Positions 1-7,880 of a stretch of DNA of 64,000 nt are shown piece after piece (positions within the stretch are counted from its first letter, which is position 1; every line of letters starts with the position of its first letter). The notes under the pieces were generated by a model. That model was not told the origin of the DNA, did not search any database, and saw nothing but the letters and a program-made list of their open reading frames with translations. The DNA comes from DAOTXR01 sp034435375. GTDB taxonomy: Bacteria; Chloroflexota; Anaerolineae; Aggregatilineales; UBA3940. The translations under genes and the position numbers were made by a program. Location: contig DAOTXR010000052.1 in assembly GCA_034435375.1 (NCBI GenBank), forward strand, positions 62,001-126,000, read 5' to 3'.

Positions 1-307
1 GTGGAAGCACATCGAGATAAAGCGATATCTGATCAATTGTGGGGACAGTCTGGCCTGCCAGGCGAAAGTGGGCGCGAACGATGCGCCAGCGACCTTCACG
101 CCACTGTTGCAGCGAATTGTCCCCACTCAGATCGAGATCGATCCAATAGCTGTCCCAGTCAAGGGCCACTTGTTCATAGGCACGCCGCCATAGGTCGATG
201 CCACCTCCGTATCGGTCAGCCATTACGTGGGCCAGGGCGAGGGGCATAGCTTCAGCCAGAGCACGATGGTCGATCAAGATGGCACTGTGCAGCAAGATGG
301 TGCACAT
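1..307 (-). CDS. Partial hypothetical protein (5' end of gene only)
   Basis: An open minus-strand frame begins at an ATG at 307 and runs off the left edge, giving about 102 residues without a stop. An in-frame stop lies just upstream, so this ATG is the first possible start. It begins 9 bases after the stop of the M24 peptidase gene and is probably its operon partner. The helical N-terminus, with a Trp/Arg-rich segment near residues 60-85, faintly resembles the cap region of HAD-type hydrolases. I see no DxD motif, so that family is only a guess. The rest of the protein lies outside the window. Confidence 0.55.
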   Translation of the reverse strand, partial: MCTILLHSAILIDHRALAEAMPLALAHVMADRYGGGIDLWRRAYEQVALDWDSYWIDLDLSGDNSLQQWREGRWRIVRAHFRLAGQTVPTIDQISLYLDVLP

Positions 308-316
308 GCTCTCAGG

Positions 317-1426
317 CTACTCCAACCCAATGACAAGTGAGTCGCGACTGAAACTCGTGAGGCACTCGTGCCCATCGGGTGTAATGAGCACGTTGTCCTC
401 GATGCGCACGCCAATCTCGCCGGGAATGTAGATGCCTGGCTCGACAGTAAAGGTCATGCCTGGTTGCAACTCTGTCTGGTTACCCTCGACGATGTAAGGA
501 GACTCGTGACCATCCAGTCCGATGCCATGCCCGGTGCGGTGGATGAAGTACTGCCCGAATCCAGCCTCCTCGATCACCTGGCGTGCAGCCCGGTCGACAT
601 CCTGGCAGGTGACGCCGGGCTTGGCGGCTGCGACCCCAGCGGCATTGGCAGCCTTGACCGTCTCGTAGACCTTTTGGTGCTTGCCTGTGAGAGGTCTGCC
701 GACCGCGAACGTGCGGGTAATGTCTGAGACGTAGCCCCCTTTGCGCGTTCCGAAATCGATCAGCAACACCTCACCAGGCTCAAGTTGCCGGTCGGTGGGT
801 GAGCCATGTGGCAAGGCTGCTCTCGGCCCAGCCAGCACAATCGGCTCAAAGGGCAATGTCCCACCACCCGCCTCGAACAGCGCCATCATAAGGCGACTAG
901 CGACCTGGTGCTCTGTCATACCGGGCCTGATCTGCGCGATCACTGCCTGAAGGGCCTGCTCAGCGATTCCGATGGAGCCTCGCATCAGTGCGATCTCGTT
1001 CTCGTCCTTGAACTGGCGGAGTGTGTCCATGATCGGGTTGGCATTCTCAAGGATGGCGTTGGGCAGGTGCCGCTGCACCAGCTTCAACTCGAGGATGCGC
1101 ATCTGTAAATGCTCGACGGCCAGGGTGTGGATCTCTGGCAATGCAGCAATTGCGTTGCGGAAGGCGTCTGTTGGACCGGCTTCATCGGTGTAAGGGAAGA
1201 GCGATACTTCGAAAGCCAGGCTGCGATCAAATTTGGCCGCTTCGAGCGCCGGAATGGCGAACACCGGGTGGCCCACCGCTGGGACAAACCCCACTGTTGG
1301 GCGTTCCATTAAGTGGAACTCAAGGCCAGTGACGTAATAGAGGTTGGTTCCGGGAACCAAGGCCAGGCAGTCGATCTGCCGATTCTGGAGCTCGCGTTGC
1401 AGCCGTTCCAGGCGTCCTCGCCACAT
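317..1426 (-). CDS. Xaa-Pro aminopeptidase-like M24 metallopeptidase
   Basis: A cytosolic dimetal peptidase, expected to release N-terminal residues before proline or to cleave X-Pro dipeptides. The 369 residues are the usual length. A creatinase-type N-terminal domain (about 4-125) is followed by the pita-bread M24 domain (about 137-360). All five metal ligands are visible: Asp224 in LLIDFG, Asp235 in YVSDITRTF, His300 in HRTGHGIG, Glu329 in TVEPGIY and Glu343 in RIEDNV. An AGGAGG site precedes the ATG. The gene lies 21 bases downstream of the discoidin-like protein gene on the same strand. PepP and PepQ subtypes cannot be told apart by eye; the family assignment is secure. Confidence 0.93.
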   Translation of the reverse strand: MWRGRLERLQRELQNRQIDCLALVPGTNLYYVTGLEFHLMERPTVGFVPAVGHPVFAIPALEAAKFDRSLAFEVSLFPYTDEAGPTDAFRNAIAALPEIHTLAVEHLQMRILELKLVQRHLPNAILENANPIMDTLRQFKDENEIALMRGSIGIAEQALQAVIAQIRPGMTEHQVASRLMMALFEAGGGTLPFEPIVLAGPRAALPHGSPTDRQLEPGEVLLIDFGTRKGGYVSDITRTFAVGRPLTGKHQKVYETVKAANAAGVAAAKPGVTCQDVDRAARQVIEEAGFGQYFIHRTGHGIGLDGHESPYIVEGNQTELQPGMTFTVEPGIYIPGEIGVRIEDNVLITPDGHECLTSFSRDSLVIGLE

Positions 1427-1447
1427 AGCTCTCCCACCTCCTGCGCG

Positions 1448-2167
1448 TCAGTGCTTGATACCGATCAACTCCACGGCGTCGATCTGATCCCACCCGCCGA
1501 GGCTCGTTCGTTGATCGACCTCAATCGTGATCATGTTACCCTTGAAGTCAGCATCCACAATGGCGACGACGAGCACAAATGGGCACAGCGCCTGTGGCCC
1601 TGGCGGGGCCTCGTAGACCAGATGGACTTTGCCGTAGATGTCAGTGAAGGTGATGCGTGTGATGAAGCCAGGATTATAGCTCTCATAGACACGGAGGCCA
1701 GTCGGTGTCACTAGCTCCGGGAAAAGCAAGGTCAGCGCTGCCACTTCGTTCGGAGTAGCGGATGCCCAGGCAGTGCGAAAGTCGCCACACTCTGAAGTGT
1801 TAGGCGGGCCGGCAGCCTGGATCGCGCCCTGATTCAGGGTGTCGCGCTCTGAAGTGGCGCCCGCCGACGCTGCAAACTGGCGCACCTCCTGCCGACCAGA
1901 CAGGGCCAGCGTGGGCGCAGCTTCGGTCAAGGCTACTATGACAGGGGTCTGCGTCAGGCTGGCAGCCAGGGTGGGCAGGTAGACATTTTCCTGCGTGCTG
2001 GCCGCATTCAGAGTGAGATCGAGCACGCGGGGATCGGGGACATCCTCTGGCCGCATGGAGAACACGAGCAGAGCAACTGCAATGACCAAGCCCAGGATCA
2101 CCAGCCACAGGTTGTCCATGAGAAAGCGGCCAAGTCTGCGTACAGAACGTCGATACCAGGCCAGCAT
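1448..2167 (-). CDS. Membrane-anchored protein with discoidin-like C-terminal domain
   Basis: I chose the ATG at 2167 because AAGGAG lies 9 bases upstream; the longer frame would run into the divergent gene. The 239-residue product has a basic N-terminus and one membrane helix near residues 20-38 (WLVILGLVIAVALLVF). A low-complexity linker and a beta-rich domain from about residue 120 to the end follow. The stretch with AAGPPNT, CGDFRTAWASATP and LRVYESYNPG resembles the galactose-binding-like (F5/8 type C) modules common in Chloroflexota surface proteins, where the matching element reads ATGAPN. Ligand and role are unknown. It is probably the first gene of an operon with the M24 peptidase. 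Confidence 0.72.
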   Translation of the reverse strand: MLAWYRRSVRRLGRFLMDNLWLVILGLVIAVALLVFSMRPEDVPDPRVLDLTLNAASTQENVYLPTLAASLTQTPVIVALTEAAPTLALSGRQEVRQFAASAGATSERDTLNQGAIQAAGPPNTSECGDFRTAWASATPNEVAALTLLFPELVTPTGLRVYESYNPGFITRITFTDIYGKVHLVYEAPPGPQALCPFVLVVAIVDADFKGNMITIEVDQRTSLGGWDQIDAVELIGIKH

Positions 2168-2288
2168 GGAAGGGTAGCTCCTTGAATGTCTCAAGCAGTA
2201 TAACCATGACTGCCCAACCTGCCAACCAAGCCTTCTCCGTTTGATGGCAGCCGGCAGACCTTTGGCCACTGTCTGGCGGAGGCGCTCC

Positions 2289-2317
2289 TTGTGACGCATG
2301 CCCAGGTGCTGTACAAT
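2289..2317 (+). promoter_or_regulatory. Sigma-70-type promoter for the Roadblock-like gene
   Basis: TTGTGA at 2289-2294 and TACAAT at 2312-2317 are separated by 17 bases. Predicted transcription starts near 2324, just ahead of the ATG at 2352. This argues against the longer frame that begins at 2298. Confidence 0.5.
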
Positions 2318-2351
2318 GGCTTTAACACAGGCGTATTTGAGGAAGGCTGCC

Positions 2352-2795
2352 ATGACATGGCCGAAATTTCAGCTGCCTGATTCGCCGCCGCCGCTCACCG
2401 AGCGTGTCACGCTATCCAGGAAGCAAACCGAAAAGGCCGAGGAGCTTCTCTCCGATCTGGCAGTTGCTCTGGAGACCTTCCCAGTCGTGCTGTGCCAGCA
2501 GGGCGAAGTGGTGTGCTACGCTGGGACGCCGGACGAGAAGATAGCCGAGCGCATCGCTCGGCTGGCAGATCGTGTTTGGCGCGAGGGGGCGACGCGCGTG
2601 GCGCGAGAGGTGATTCGCTTCAACGAAGAGGTGATCGACGAACAAACAGAGCGCACCAGCTTTATGTTGTATTCCGCCCACGTCAGTGGAGCCTTGACGC
2701 TGGCCGTCGGCTGGCGACTGACACTCTCCCTGACTCAGCTCCGGGCTGAGGTCGGCGACACGATCCAGGAGCTGAAGCAGGTGCTCAGGGTCTGA
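2352..2795 (+). CDS. Roadblock/LC7-like small protein
   Basis: A 147-residue soluble protein. I chose the ATG at 2352 because GAGGAAGG lies just upstream and the predicted promoter ends after the alternative start at 2298. The alternation of helix (KAEELLSDLAVALETF), strand (VVLCQQGEVVCYAG), helix (EKIAERIARLADRVW) and late strands (SFMLYSAHVSG, LTLAVGWRL) fits a profilin-like Roadblock/LC7 fold. Such proteins often work with small GTPases in signalling or polarity. No GTPase gene is adjacent. The methyltransferase gene starts about 20 bases downstream on the same strand and may be co-transcribed. The family call is tentative; the gene itself is solid. Confidence 0.62.
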   Translation: MTWPKFQLPDSPPPLTERVTLSRKQTEKAEELLSDLAVALETFPVVLCQQGEVVCYAGTPDEKIAERIARLADRVWREGATRVAREVIRFNEEVIDEQTERTSFMLYSAHVSGALTLAVGWRLTLSLTQLRAEVGDTIQELKQVLRV

Positions 2796-2815
2796 CAGCG
2801 AGCACATCCGCCACG

Positions 2816-3658
2816 GTGCCCAAGGAGGAGGATAAGATAGCACCCTTGCCAGACGAAAAGACGCAGCCGTCTCTCCCCTCTCATCTGTACACGGAAGAAT
2901 ACTTTCTCACAGCATGTGAAGGTTACGAAGAATGGCTTGCCAGCGAGGGTGAGAACCTGTCACGCAGGCTGGCGTCGGCCTTTGCCGTGGCTGCGGTTGG
3001 GCCGGGGATGTCCGTGTTGGATATTGGCTGTGGACGTGGCGAGATCGTCCGTCACTGTGCCCGGCTGGGGGCAGATGCCTTCGGCATTGACTATGCTCCT
3101 GTAGCGATCCGCATGACGCGCGACCTGATCCACGCCGAAGGGCAAGCTACACTTGGCAGGATGGGCGTCGCGCTGGCTGATACTAAGCACTTGCCCTTTC
3201 CTTCGGCACATTTCGATCGAGTTCTGCTATTTGATGTGGTCGAGCACTTGTTTCCCTGGGAGTTGCACCAGGCGCTTGTGGAGATTCGCCGCGTGCTCAA
3301 ACTGGATGGCCGTCTGATCATTCACACAGCACCCAACCTCTGGTACGATCGGTATGCTTATCCTGTCGTCCGTCTGATGCGGATCGCCATGGGGGAAGGC
3401 AATCGGTACCCTCGGAACCCACGCCAGTTCGGTGTAGCGGCCAATGAGCATGTCCACGTTAATGAGCAGAGTTTGTTCAGCCTGCGTCGTGTGCTGTCAC
3501 GCGCTGGATTCGAGAGCCAGGTGTGGCTAGATAGCCCTCCCCAGGCCCGCGATGAGGGGCCGATTCTGGCGGCGCTGCGATATGTTGCCTTCACCTGGGC
3601 GCCATTCCGGTGGTTCTTTGAACGCGAGGTTTTCGCAGTCGCACAAATCAAAGGCTGA
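2816..3658 (+). CDS. Class I SAM-dependent methyltransferase
   Basis: Up to 280 residues. Motif I, VLDIGCGRGEI (residues 67-77 of the long form), is followed by the acidic ribose-binding strand FGIDYAP and by FDRVLLFDVVEHL, typical of Methyltransf_11/25 enzymes. The substrate cannot be deduced. The start is uncertain: GTG at 2816 has no ribosome site before it, whereas AAGGAGGAG lies inside the frame at 2822-2830 and would serve the TTG at 2846. The shorter 270-residue form is therefore possible. The gene follows the Roadblock-like gene closely. Confidence 0.85.
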   Translation: MPKEEDKIAPLPDEKTQPSLPSHLYTEEYFLTACEGYEEWLASEGENLSRRLASAFAVAAVGPGMSVLDIGCGRGEIVRHCARLGADAFGIDYAPVAIRMTRDLIHAEGQATLGRMGVALADTKHLPFPSAHFDRVLLFDVVEHLFPWELHQALVEIRRVLKLDGRLIIHTAPNLWYDRYAYPVVRLMRIAMGEGNRYPRNPRQFGVAANEHVHVNEQSLFSLRRVLSRAGFESQVWLDSPPQARDEGPILAALRYVAFTWAPFRWFFEREVFAVAQIKG

Positions 3659-3754
3659 TCGACGCAAGGGGACTTCGATGCAGATGATCCCCGACATGCC
3701 GGTTAGGGATTAGCTGACCTCATTTTTTCCTAGGCTCGTCAGGAGGAATTTTAT

Positions 3755-5164
3755 ATGACTTCACAGCCAGAAGCGCCTCAATCTGACCAGTCGCCCCTGG
3801 ATTACGCCGCCAAAAGTTACTGGCTTGAGCGAGCTGGCCCGTACATTGAGAGTCCACCGCTGACCGCATCCATACAGGCCGATGTTGCCGTCATTGGTGG
3901 GGGGTTTACAGGTCTTTCGGCAGCCTACCATGTCAAGAAATCGCAGCCCGGCCTGCGCGTGGCGCTGATCGAGTCGGCGGTGATTGGCTACGGGGCCAGT
4001 GGGCGCAACGCAGGCTTTGCTATGACTCTCTTTGGGCTGACGCTCAGCTTGACCCAGTCCTTCTTTGGCCCGGACAGGGCTGTCCAGGCGCACCGCTACA
4101 TGGAGCGCGCCGTTGATTTCATTGGAGAGCTGGTCCACGAGCACAACCTTGACTGTGACTACGAGCGGCCCGGTTTCCTGCGCGTCGCCACGACTCCAGG
4201 CTATGCCAGGCGCATTCAACACGAGATCGACCTGGCCCACCGATTAGGAATCGAAGGCATCAGTTGGATGACGAAGGAAGAACTGGCGGAGCAGGTGCGC
4301 TCGCCGCTCTATAGGGGAGCATGGTGGGAGCCGCGTTGTGCACTTGTCGACCCGGCCAAGTTGGCTCGCGAGATGAAGCGTGTCTGCCTACAGGTTGGCG
4401 TCGAGGTCTACGAGCGGACGCCAGCGATTGAGGTCCAGCGTGGAGAGACGATCACCGTCACAACGCCCCAGGGAAACCTCCGGACCGAGCGCTTAGTGCT
4501 GGCCACCAATGCTTGGTCGCACCTGATTCCTGCCCTGCGGAGCCGGCAGGTGCCGGCGTGGACGTATATCGTCCTGACCGAGCCGCTCAGGCCGGAGCAT
4601 TTCGCCGAGATCGGGTGGCAGGGTCGTCAGGGGATTGAAGACGCTCGCAACCTAGTGCACTACTACCGTCTGACGCCGGATGGCCGACTACTGATGGGGG
4701 GTGGTGACGTCGCCATTGCCTATGGCAAGGACATGGATCGCGACAGCCACGAGCGGACCTGGCGCGCCTTGGCTGAGCACATTGCCCAAGTGTTCCCGGC
4801 GCTCAGCGATGTGCACATTACCCACCGCTGGGGTGGGCCTGTCTCCGTGCCGGTGGACATGATACCTGCCATAGGCACCCTGGGGGACGAGCGTGTGGTG
4901 TGGAGCCTGGGCTGCATGGGACATGGCGTCTCGCTGACTCACCTGAACGGCTTGACAATCGCTCAGTTGCTGCGCGGCGAGCAGACGGAACTGACTGAGA
5001 CGTTTTTTGTCAACCGGAAGACCATTCCCTGGCCGCCGGAGCCGTTACGCTGGGTGACCAGCGTTGCCATCCGAGGCTATATGCGGGTTGAAGATGCGGT
5101 GTTCGAGCGGGGGATGTCGAAGGCGGGCAGAGGTCTGACCTATGATCCTGAAAGGGGCCAGTGA
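3755..5164 (+). CDS. FAD-dependent oxidoreductase (DAO family, amine-oxidase type)
   Basis: A 469-residue flavoprotein with a strong AGGAGG site and an ATG start. The dinucleotide-binding motif VIGGGFTGLSAAYHV lies at about residues 46-60. GYGASGRNAGF follows about 30 residues later, as in gamma-glutamylputrescine oxidase and sarcosine-oxidase-like enzymes. The C-terminal FAD contact is in SLGCMGHGVSLTHLNG. Such enzymes oxidise a C-N bond of an amino acid or polyamine and release hydrogen peroxide. No polyamine pathway genes lie nearby, so the substrate is open. It is separated from its neighbours by about 100 bases on each side and is probably monocistronic. Confidence 0.88.
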   Translation: MTSQPEAPQSDQSPLDYAAKSYWLERAGPYIESPPLTASIQADVAVIGGGFTGLSAAYHVKKSQPGLRVALIESAVIGYGASGRNAGFAMTLFGLTLSLTQSFFGPDRAVQAHRYMERAVDFIGELVHEHNLDCDYERPGFLRVATTPGYARRIQHEIDLAHRLGIEGISWMTKEELAEQVRSPLYRGAWWEPRCALVDPAKLAREMKRVCLQVGVEVYERTPAIEVQRGETITVTTPQGNLRTERLVLATNAWSHLIPALRSRQVPAWTYIVLTEPLRPEHFAEIGWQGRQGIEDARNLVHYYRLTPDGRLLMGGGDVAIAYGKDMDRDSHERTWRALAEHIAQVFPALSDVHITHRWGGPVSVPVDMIPAIGTLGDERVVWSLGCMGHGVSLTHLNGLTIAQLLRGEQTELTETFFVNRKTIPWPPEPLRWVTSVAIRGYMRVEDAVFERGMSKAGRGLTYDPERGQ

Positions 5165-5269
5165 CGAGTCTCGCGTTGGCGGCCGTAACCTGATCCGGAG
5201 TATGATCAAAAACATCAGACCACTGCTGGGTCAGAGTCGGGGAGCTATCCACGCCAGAGGTGACGACCT

Positions 5270-6202
5270 ATGCGTGATCGCCGATCGGTGGACGATCTCA
5301 CCATTGAGGAACTTGAGCAAATACTGCGCATCAGGAAACGCCAGGCCCGCTTGGAGCGCCTCCAGCGTTTCGAGAGCGTGGGCCGTCGGCGTGGAGATGT
5401 GCCTACTCCTGCTGATGGTCCATCTTCATCACCTGACGACCATGACGGCGCTCAGGCCATTCCCTACGAGTCGTTCGTATACTCACCCACGGGGGCTAGG
5501 CAAGAACTGCGGGACAGGCTGCTTCTGGCGATTGAATTGCTGGCTGCCGTGGGTCTGGTCGCGGTGCTGATTCTGGCAGTGATAAGCCTCAGACACATCA
5601 ACCGGGAAGCGGCAGCGACCCAGGCAGAGGAAGTCGCAGCCCTGCCCACCCCCAGTCCGACACCGTTGATCACCGCTGTGGTGCTCCCCGGAGGCCACAC
5701 GCCTCCGACAGCGCCGGGTGGGGCCAGACCTAATTATGAGGAGGTACCGTCACAGCTCAGGCCGCTGGTCGAGCAACAGTTTGCCGGGCCGGCGCTTATC
5801 CCTACAGCCAGCCCTTCCACCGCGGTGGTGATCCGTATCCCGGCGATCGATGTCGATGCCCCCATTGTTCAGGGCGACGGCTGGGAGCAACTGATCAAAG
5901 GGGTGGGACAGCACATTGGGTCGGCTAATCCCGGCGAGCCGGGCAACTTGGTGCTCTCAGCCCATAACGATATCCATGGCCAGATATTCCGCCATCTAGA
6001 CCTCTTGGAGGAAGGTGACGAGATTATCATCGAGACCACGACCCGGCGGTTTGTGTACCGGGTGGTTGATAAGCGGATTGTGCCTCCAACGGCGGTTGAG
6101 GTGATGGAACCGACCCGGGAGCCGATCGTAACGCTGATCTCGTGCTATCCCTACTTGGTCAATTCTGATCGAATTGTGGTCATTGGCGAACTATCGGAGT
6201 AA
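5270..6202 (+). CDS. Sortase (class D/E-like)
   Basis: A 310-residue membrane-anchored transpeptidase. A cytoplasmic N-terminal segment rich in Arg and Glu is followed by one membrane helix (residues 84-107), a Pro/Thr linker and a sortase domain (about 185-306). The catalytic triad is visible: His232 in VLSAHNDIHG, Cys292 in TLISCYPY and Arg301 in NSDRIVV. Sortases cut LPxTG-like sorting signals and join proteins to cell-wall or other amines. No obvious sorting substrate is encoded here, so it may be a housekeeping enzyme. The small membrane protein gene starts 57 bases downstream and is probably co-transcribed. Confidence 0.9.
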   Translation: MRDRRSVDDLTIEELEQILRIRKRQARLERLQRFESVGRRRGDVPTPADGPSSSPDDHDGAQAIPYESFVYSPTGARQELRDRLLLAIELLAAVGLVAVLILAVISLRHINREAAATQAEEVAALPTPSPTPLITAVVLPGGHTPPTAPGGARPNYEEVPSQLRPLVEQQFAGPALIPTASPSTAVVIRIPAIDVDAPIVQGDGWEQLIKGVGQHIGSANPGEPGNLVLSAHNDIHGQIFRHLDLLEEGDEIIIETTTRRFVYRVVDKRIVPPTAVEVMEPTREPIVTLISCYPYLVNSDRIVVIGELSE

Positions 6203-6259
6203 AGTAGGCAGGCTGGCTCCGGCCAGATCATACCCAGAATTGAGAGGAGCAGTAACGTC

Positions 6260-6469
6260 GTGGGCAAACAGTCATCTCGTAGGAGAAACGCGCGACGCCC
6301 AACCCCGGCTCGGATGGTCGGGAGTGACACCACGCCACGCCGGGAGGTCGATTTGGCCGAGGAATACCGGTATGTCCTTGATGACCTCAAGCGTGTCGGC
6401 ATCCTGGCTGCGGTCCTGGTTGGTGCGTTGGTTGGGCTGTCGTTTGTGCTTCCGCTTCTTCTGCCATAA
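6260..6469 (+). CDS. Small single-pass membrane protein
   Basis: A 69-residue protein starting at GTG with GAGAGGAG upstream. A basic, Arg-rich N-terminus (residues 1-29) is followed by an acidic amphipathic stretch EEYRYVLDDLKRVG and a C-terminal membrane helix (about 49-68). A terminator follows directly. It sits behind the sortase gene and may share its transcript. Similar short proteins with an EEYRYVLxDL segment before a single helix are, from memory, common in Chloroflexota. I know of no assigned function. Confidence 0.7.
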   Translation: MGKQSSRRRNARRPTPARMVGSDTTPRREVDLAEEYRYVLDDLKRVGILAAVLVGALVGLSFVLPLLLP

Positions 6470-6486
6470 AGGATGACCGTAAGCGC

Positions 6487-6519
6487 AAAACCGGCCGGGG
6501 CTCTAGCCTGGCCGGTTTT
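6487..6519. terminator. Bidirectional intrinsic terminator
   Basis: Perfect 10-bp arms AAAACCGGCC and GGCCGGTTTT flank a 13-base loop. The A and T tails let it work in both directions, ending the sortase/small-protein transcript on the plus strand and the tRNA-Pro transcript on the minus strand. Confidence 0.85.
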
Positions 6520-6531
6520 GTAACTGGTCAG

Positions 6532-6605
6532 TCGGGGCGGCCGGACTTGAACCGGCGACCTCTGCGTCCCAAACGCAGCGCGCTGGCCGACTGCGCTACG
6601 CCCCG
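6532..6605 (-). tRNA. tRNA-Pro (anticodon TGG)
   Basis: The 74-base cloverleaf can be drawn completely: acceptor CGGGGCG/CGCCCCG, D stem GCGC/GCGC, anticodon stem CTGCG/CGCAG around the loop TTTGGGA (anticodon TGG), five-base variable loop, T stem GCCGG/CCGGC with loop TTCAAGT, and discriminator A. CCA is not encoded. It lies on the same strand as, and just downstream of, the TPR protein gene, and ahead of the bidirectional terminator. Confidence 0.97.
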
Positions 6606-6642
6606 GATGCGAGGGGAAGTATACCGTTCTCCCACAGAAACA

Positions 6643-7698
6643 TCAAGGCTCGGAAGTCGGTGGCGCTGGAGTTGGGATGGTGCCCGGCTCCAGTGTGGGT
6701 GTTGGGATGCCAGGGAGAGGCGTCGGCGAGGGGGTGGGAGAGGGGTTCAGGCAGGCCTCCCTAGCCAGGTTGTACTTCTCTGCCACAGCACTGTCATTCC
6801 GCATAGCCTGCGCTGCCTGATACTGCTCTGCACCGTCACAGGGTTGTCCCTGCGTGGTGAGCAGGTCTCCATATGCGATGTAGGCTTCGCGCAGACGATC
6901 GGTCACGTCTCGATAGGCAGGGGCCAGTTGGTGAATAGCCTCAAAGTTGTCGATGACCACTGGCCAATTGAGACCCCAATAGGTTTTCCCGGTGACATAA
7001 AGGATGGCAAAGTAGCGCTCACCAGCAGTCTGATCATCCAATGGCTGGATCTTCTCGGCTTGGTCGAATAGGATGATCCCTTCCTCAATGCGGTCGCCGC
7101 GCACGTAGATCAGCCCCAGCGTCTTGAGGGCCTCATAGAGCATCTGCTGGACTTCCACCTCGCGGAAACGCGGGTCAATGGCCTGGATCTCCTGCAGACG
7201 GGCAATAGCGACTTCCCATTGCTGGCTGTCAAAGAGGGCTTTAGCCTCGGCGAAGCGCTCATCGAGCGTGACCGCGCTGCTGGATGGCATGGCCGTCGGT
7301 TGGGGGACATTTGTCCCATTCAGTATCCGCTCTGCTACTCCCAGCCAGTCGACTGCCCCGGGATAGTTGGGATCGCGTTCGAGGATCCAGCGGAAGCGCA
7401 GGGCAGCCAGCTCGTAGTTCCCCTGGTTCATGTCAGCGATGCCCAGTTGGAACTGGAGGCCAATGTCAGCGGCGGTGGTCTGTGTGGCCCGCAGCCGACG
7501 TTCGCTCTGCCCAGCGACCACCCCGCCCGTCGTGGCGACTACTAGCGCAGTGCCCAGCACGCAGACAATGATTCCCACCAACAAGGCAGAGGCGGTGATG
7601 GTACGCCCAGCAATCTGCCACCTGCCGGGCGCTAGGCTTTGGCCAGCAGATGATACGCTGCCAGATTCAGGGTGGTCGAACGAAGGTGTCTGACTCAT
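6643..7698 (-). CDS. Membrane-anchored TPR protein with Pro/Thr-rich tail
   Basis: A 351-residue product using the ATG at 7698. The longer frame would cross the promoter of the divergent gene. One membrane helix (about residues 37-58, ASALLVGIIVCVLGTALVV) precedes helical TPR-like repeats, for example FQLGIADMNQGNYELAALRFRWILERDPNYPGA and AEAKALFDSQQWEVAIARLQEIQAIDPRF. The C-terminus is a Pro/Thr/Ser tail. The TPR part is probably extracellular and used for protein contacts at the envelope. Layout and tail match the larger TPR protein at 56.6 kb. The ribosome site is weak, so the exact start is uncertain. Confidence 0.78.
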   Translation of the reverse strand: MSQTPSFDHPESGSVSSAGQSLAPGRWQIAGRTITASALLVGIIVCVLGTALVVATTGGVVAGQSERRLRATQTTAADIGLQFQLGIADMNQGNYELAALRFRWILERDPNYPGAVDWLGVAERILNGTNVPQPTAMPSSSAVTLDERFAEAKALFDSQQWEVAIARLQEIQAIDPRFREVEVQQMLYEALKTLGLIYVRGDRIEEGIILFDQAEKIQPLDDQTAGERYFAILYVTGKTYWGLNWPVVIDNFEAIHQLAPAYRDVTDRLREAYIAYGDLLTTQGQPCDGAEQYQAAQAMRNDSAVAEKYNLAREACLNPSPTPSPTPLPGIPTPTLEPGTIPTPAPPTSEP

Positions 7699-7800
7699 CA
7701 CGGTTGTGGATACCTTTGCCGGGTCTATGCGACATTCTGCACCTGCCGCCGACCGCGCCGCATTATAGCGATTCCCCTGAGGCTTGTCCACCCACGACGT

Positions 7801-7829
7801 TTGCGGCATATAAGCGATGTACCTATAAT
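7801..7829 (+). promoter_or_regulatory. Sigma-70-type promoter for the DUF4013 gene
   Basis: TTGCGG at 7801-7806 and a perfect TATAAT at 7824-7829 are 17 bases apart. Transcription would start near 7836, leaving a leader of about 45 bases before the ATG at 7881. Confidence 0.65.
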
Positions 7830-7880
7830 GAGGCGAACTGCCATAGTTCGAAGCGCTAAAAATAGATGGAGGAGTTTGCA

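Noticed and set aside
1..431. Plus-strand frames at the left edge
   Set aside because: The minus-strand frame ending at the window edge follows the M24 gene closely and has a more protein-like sequence.
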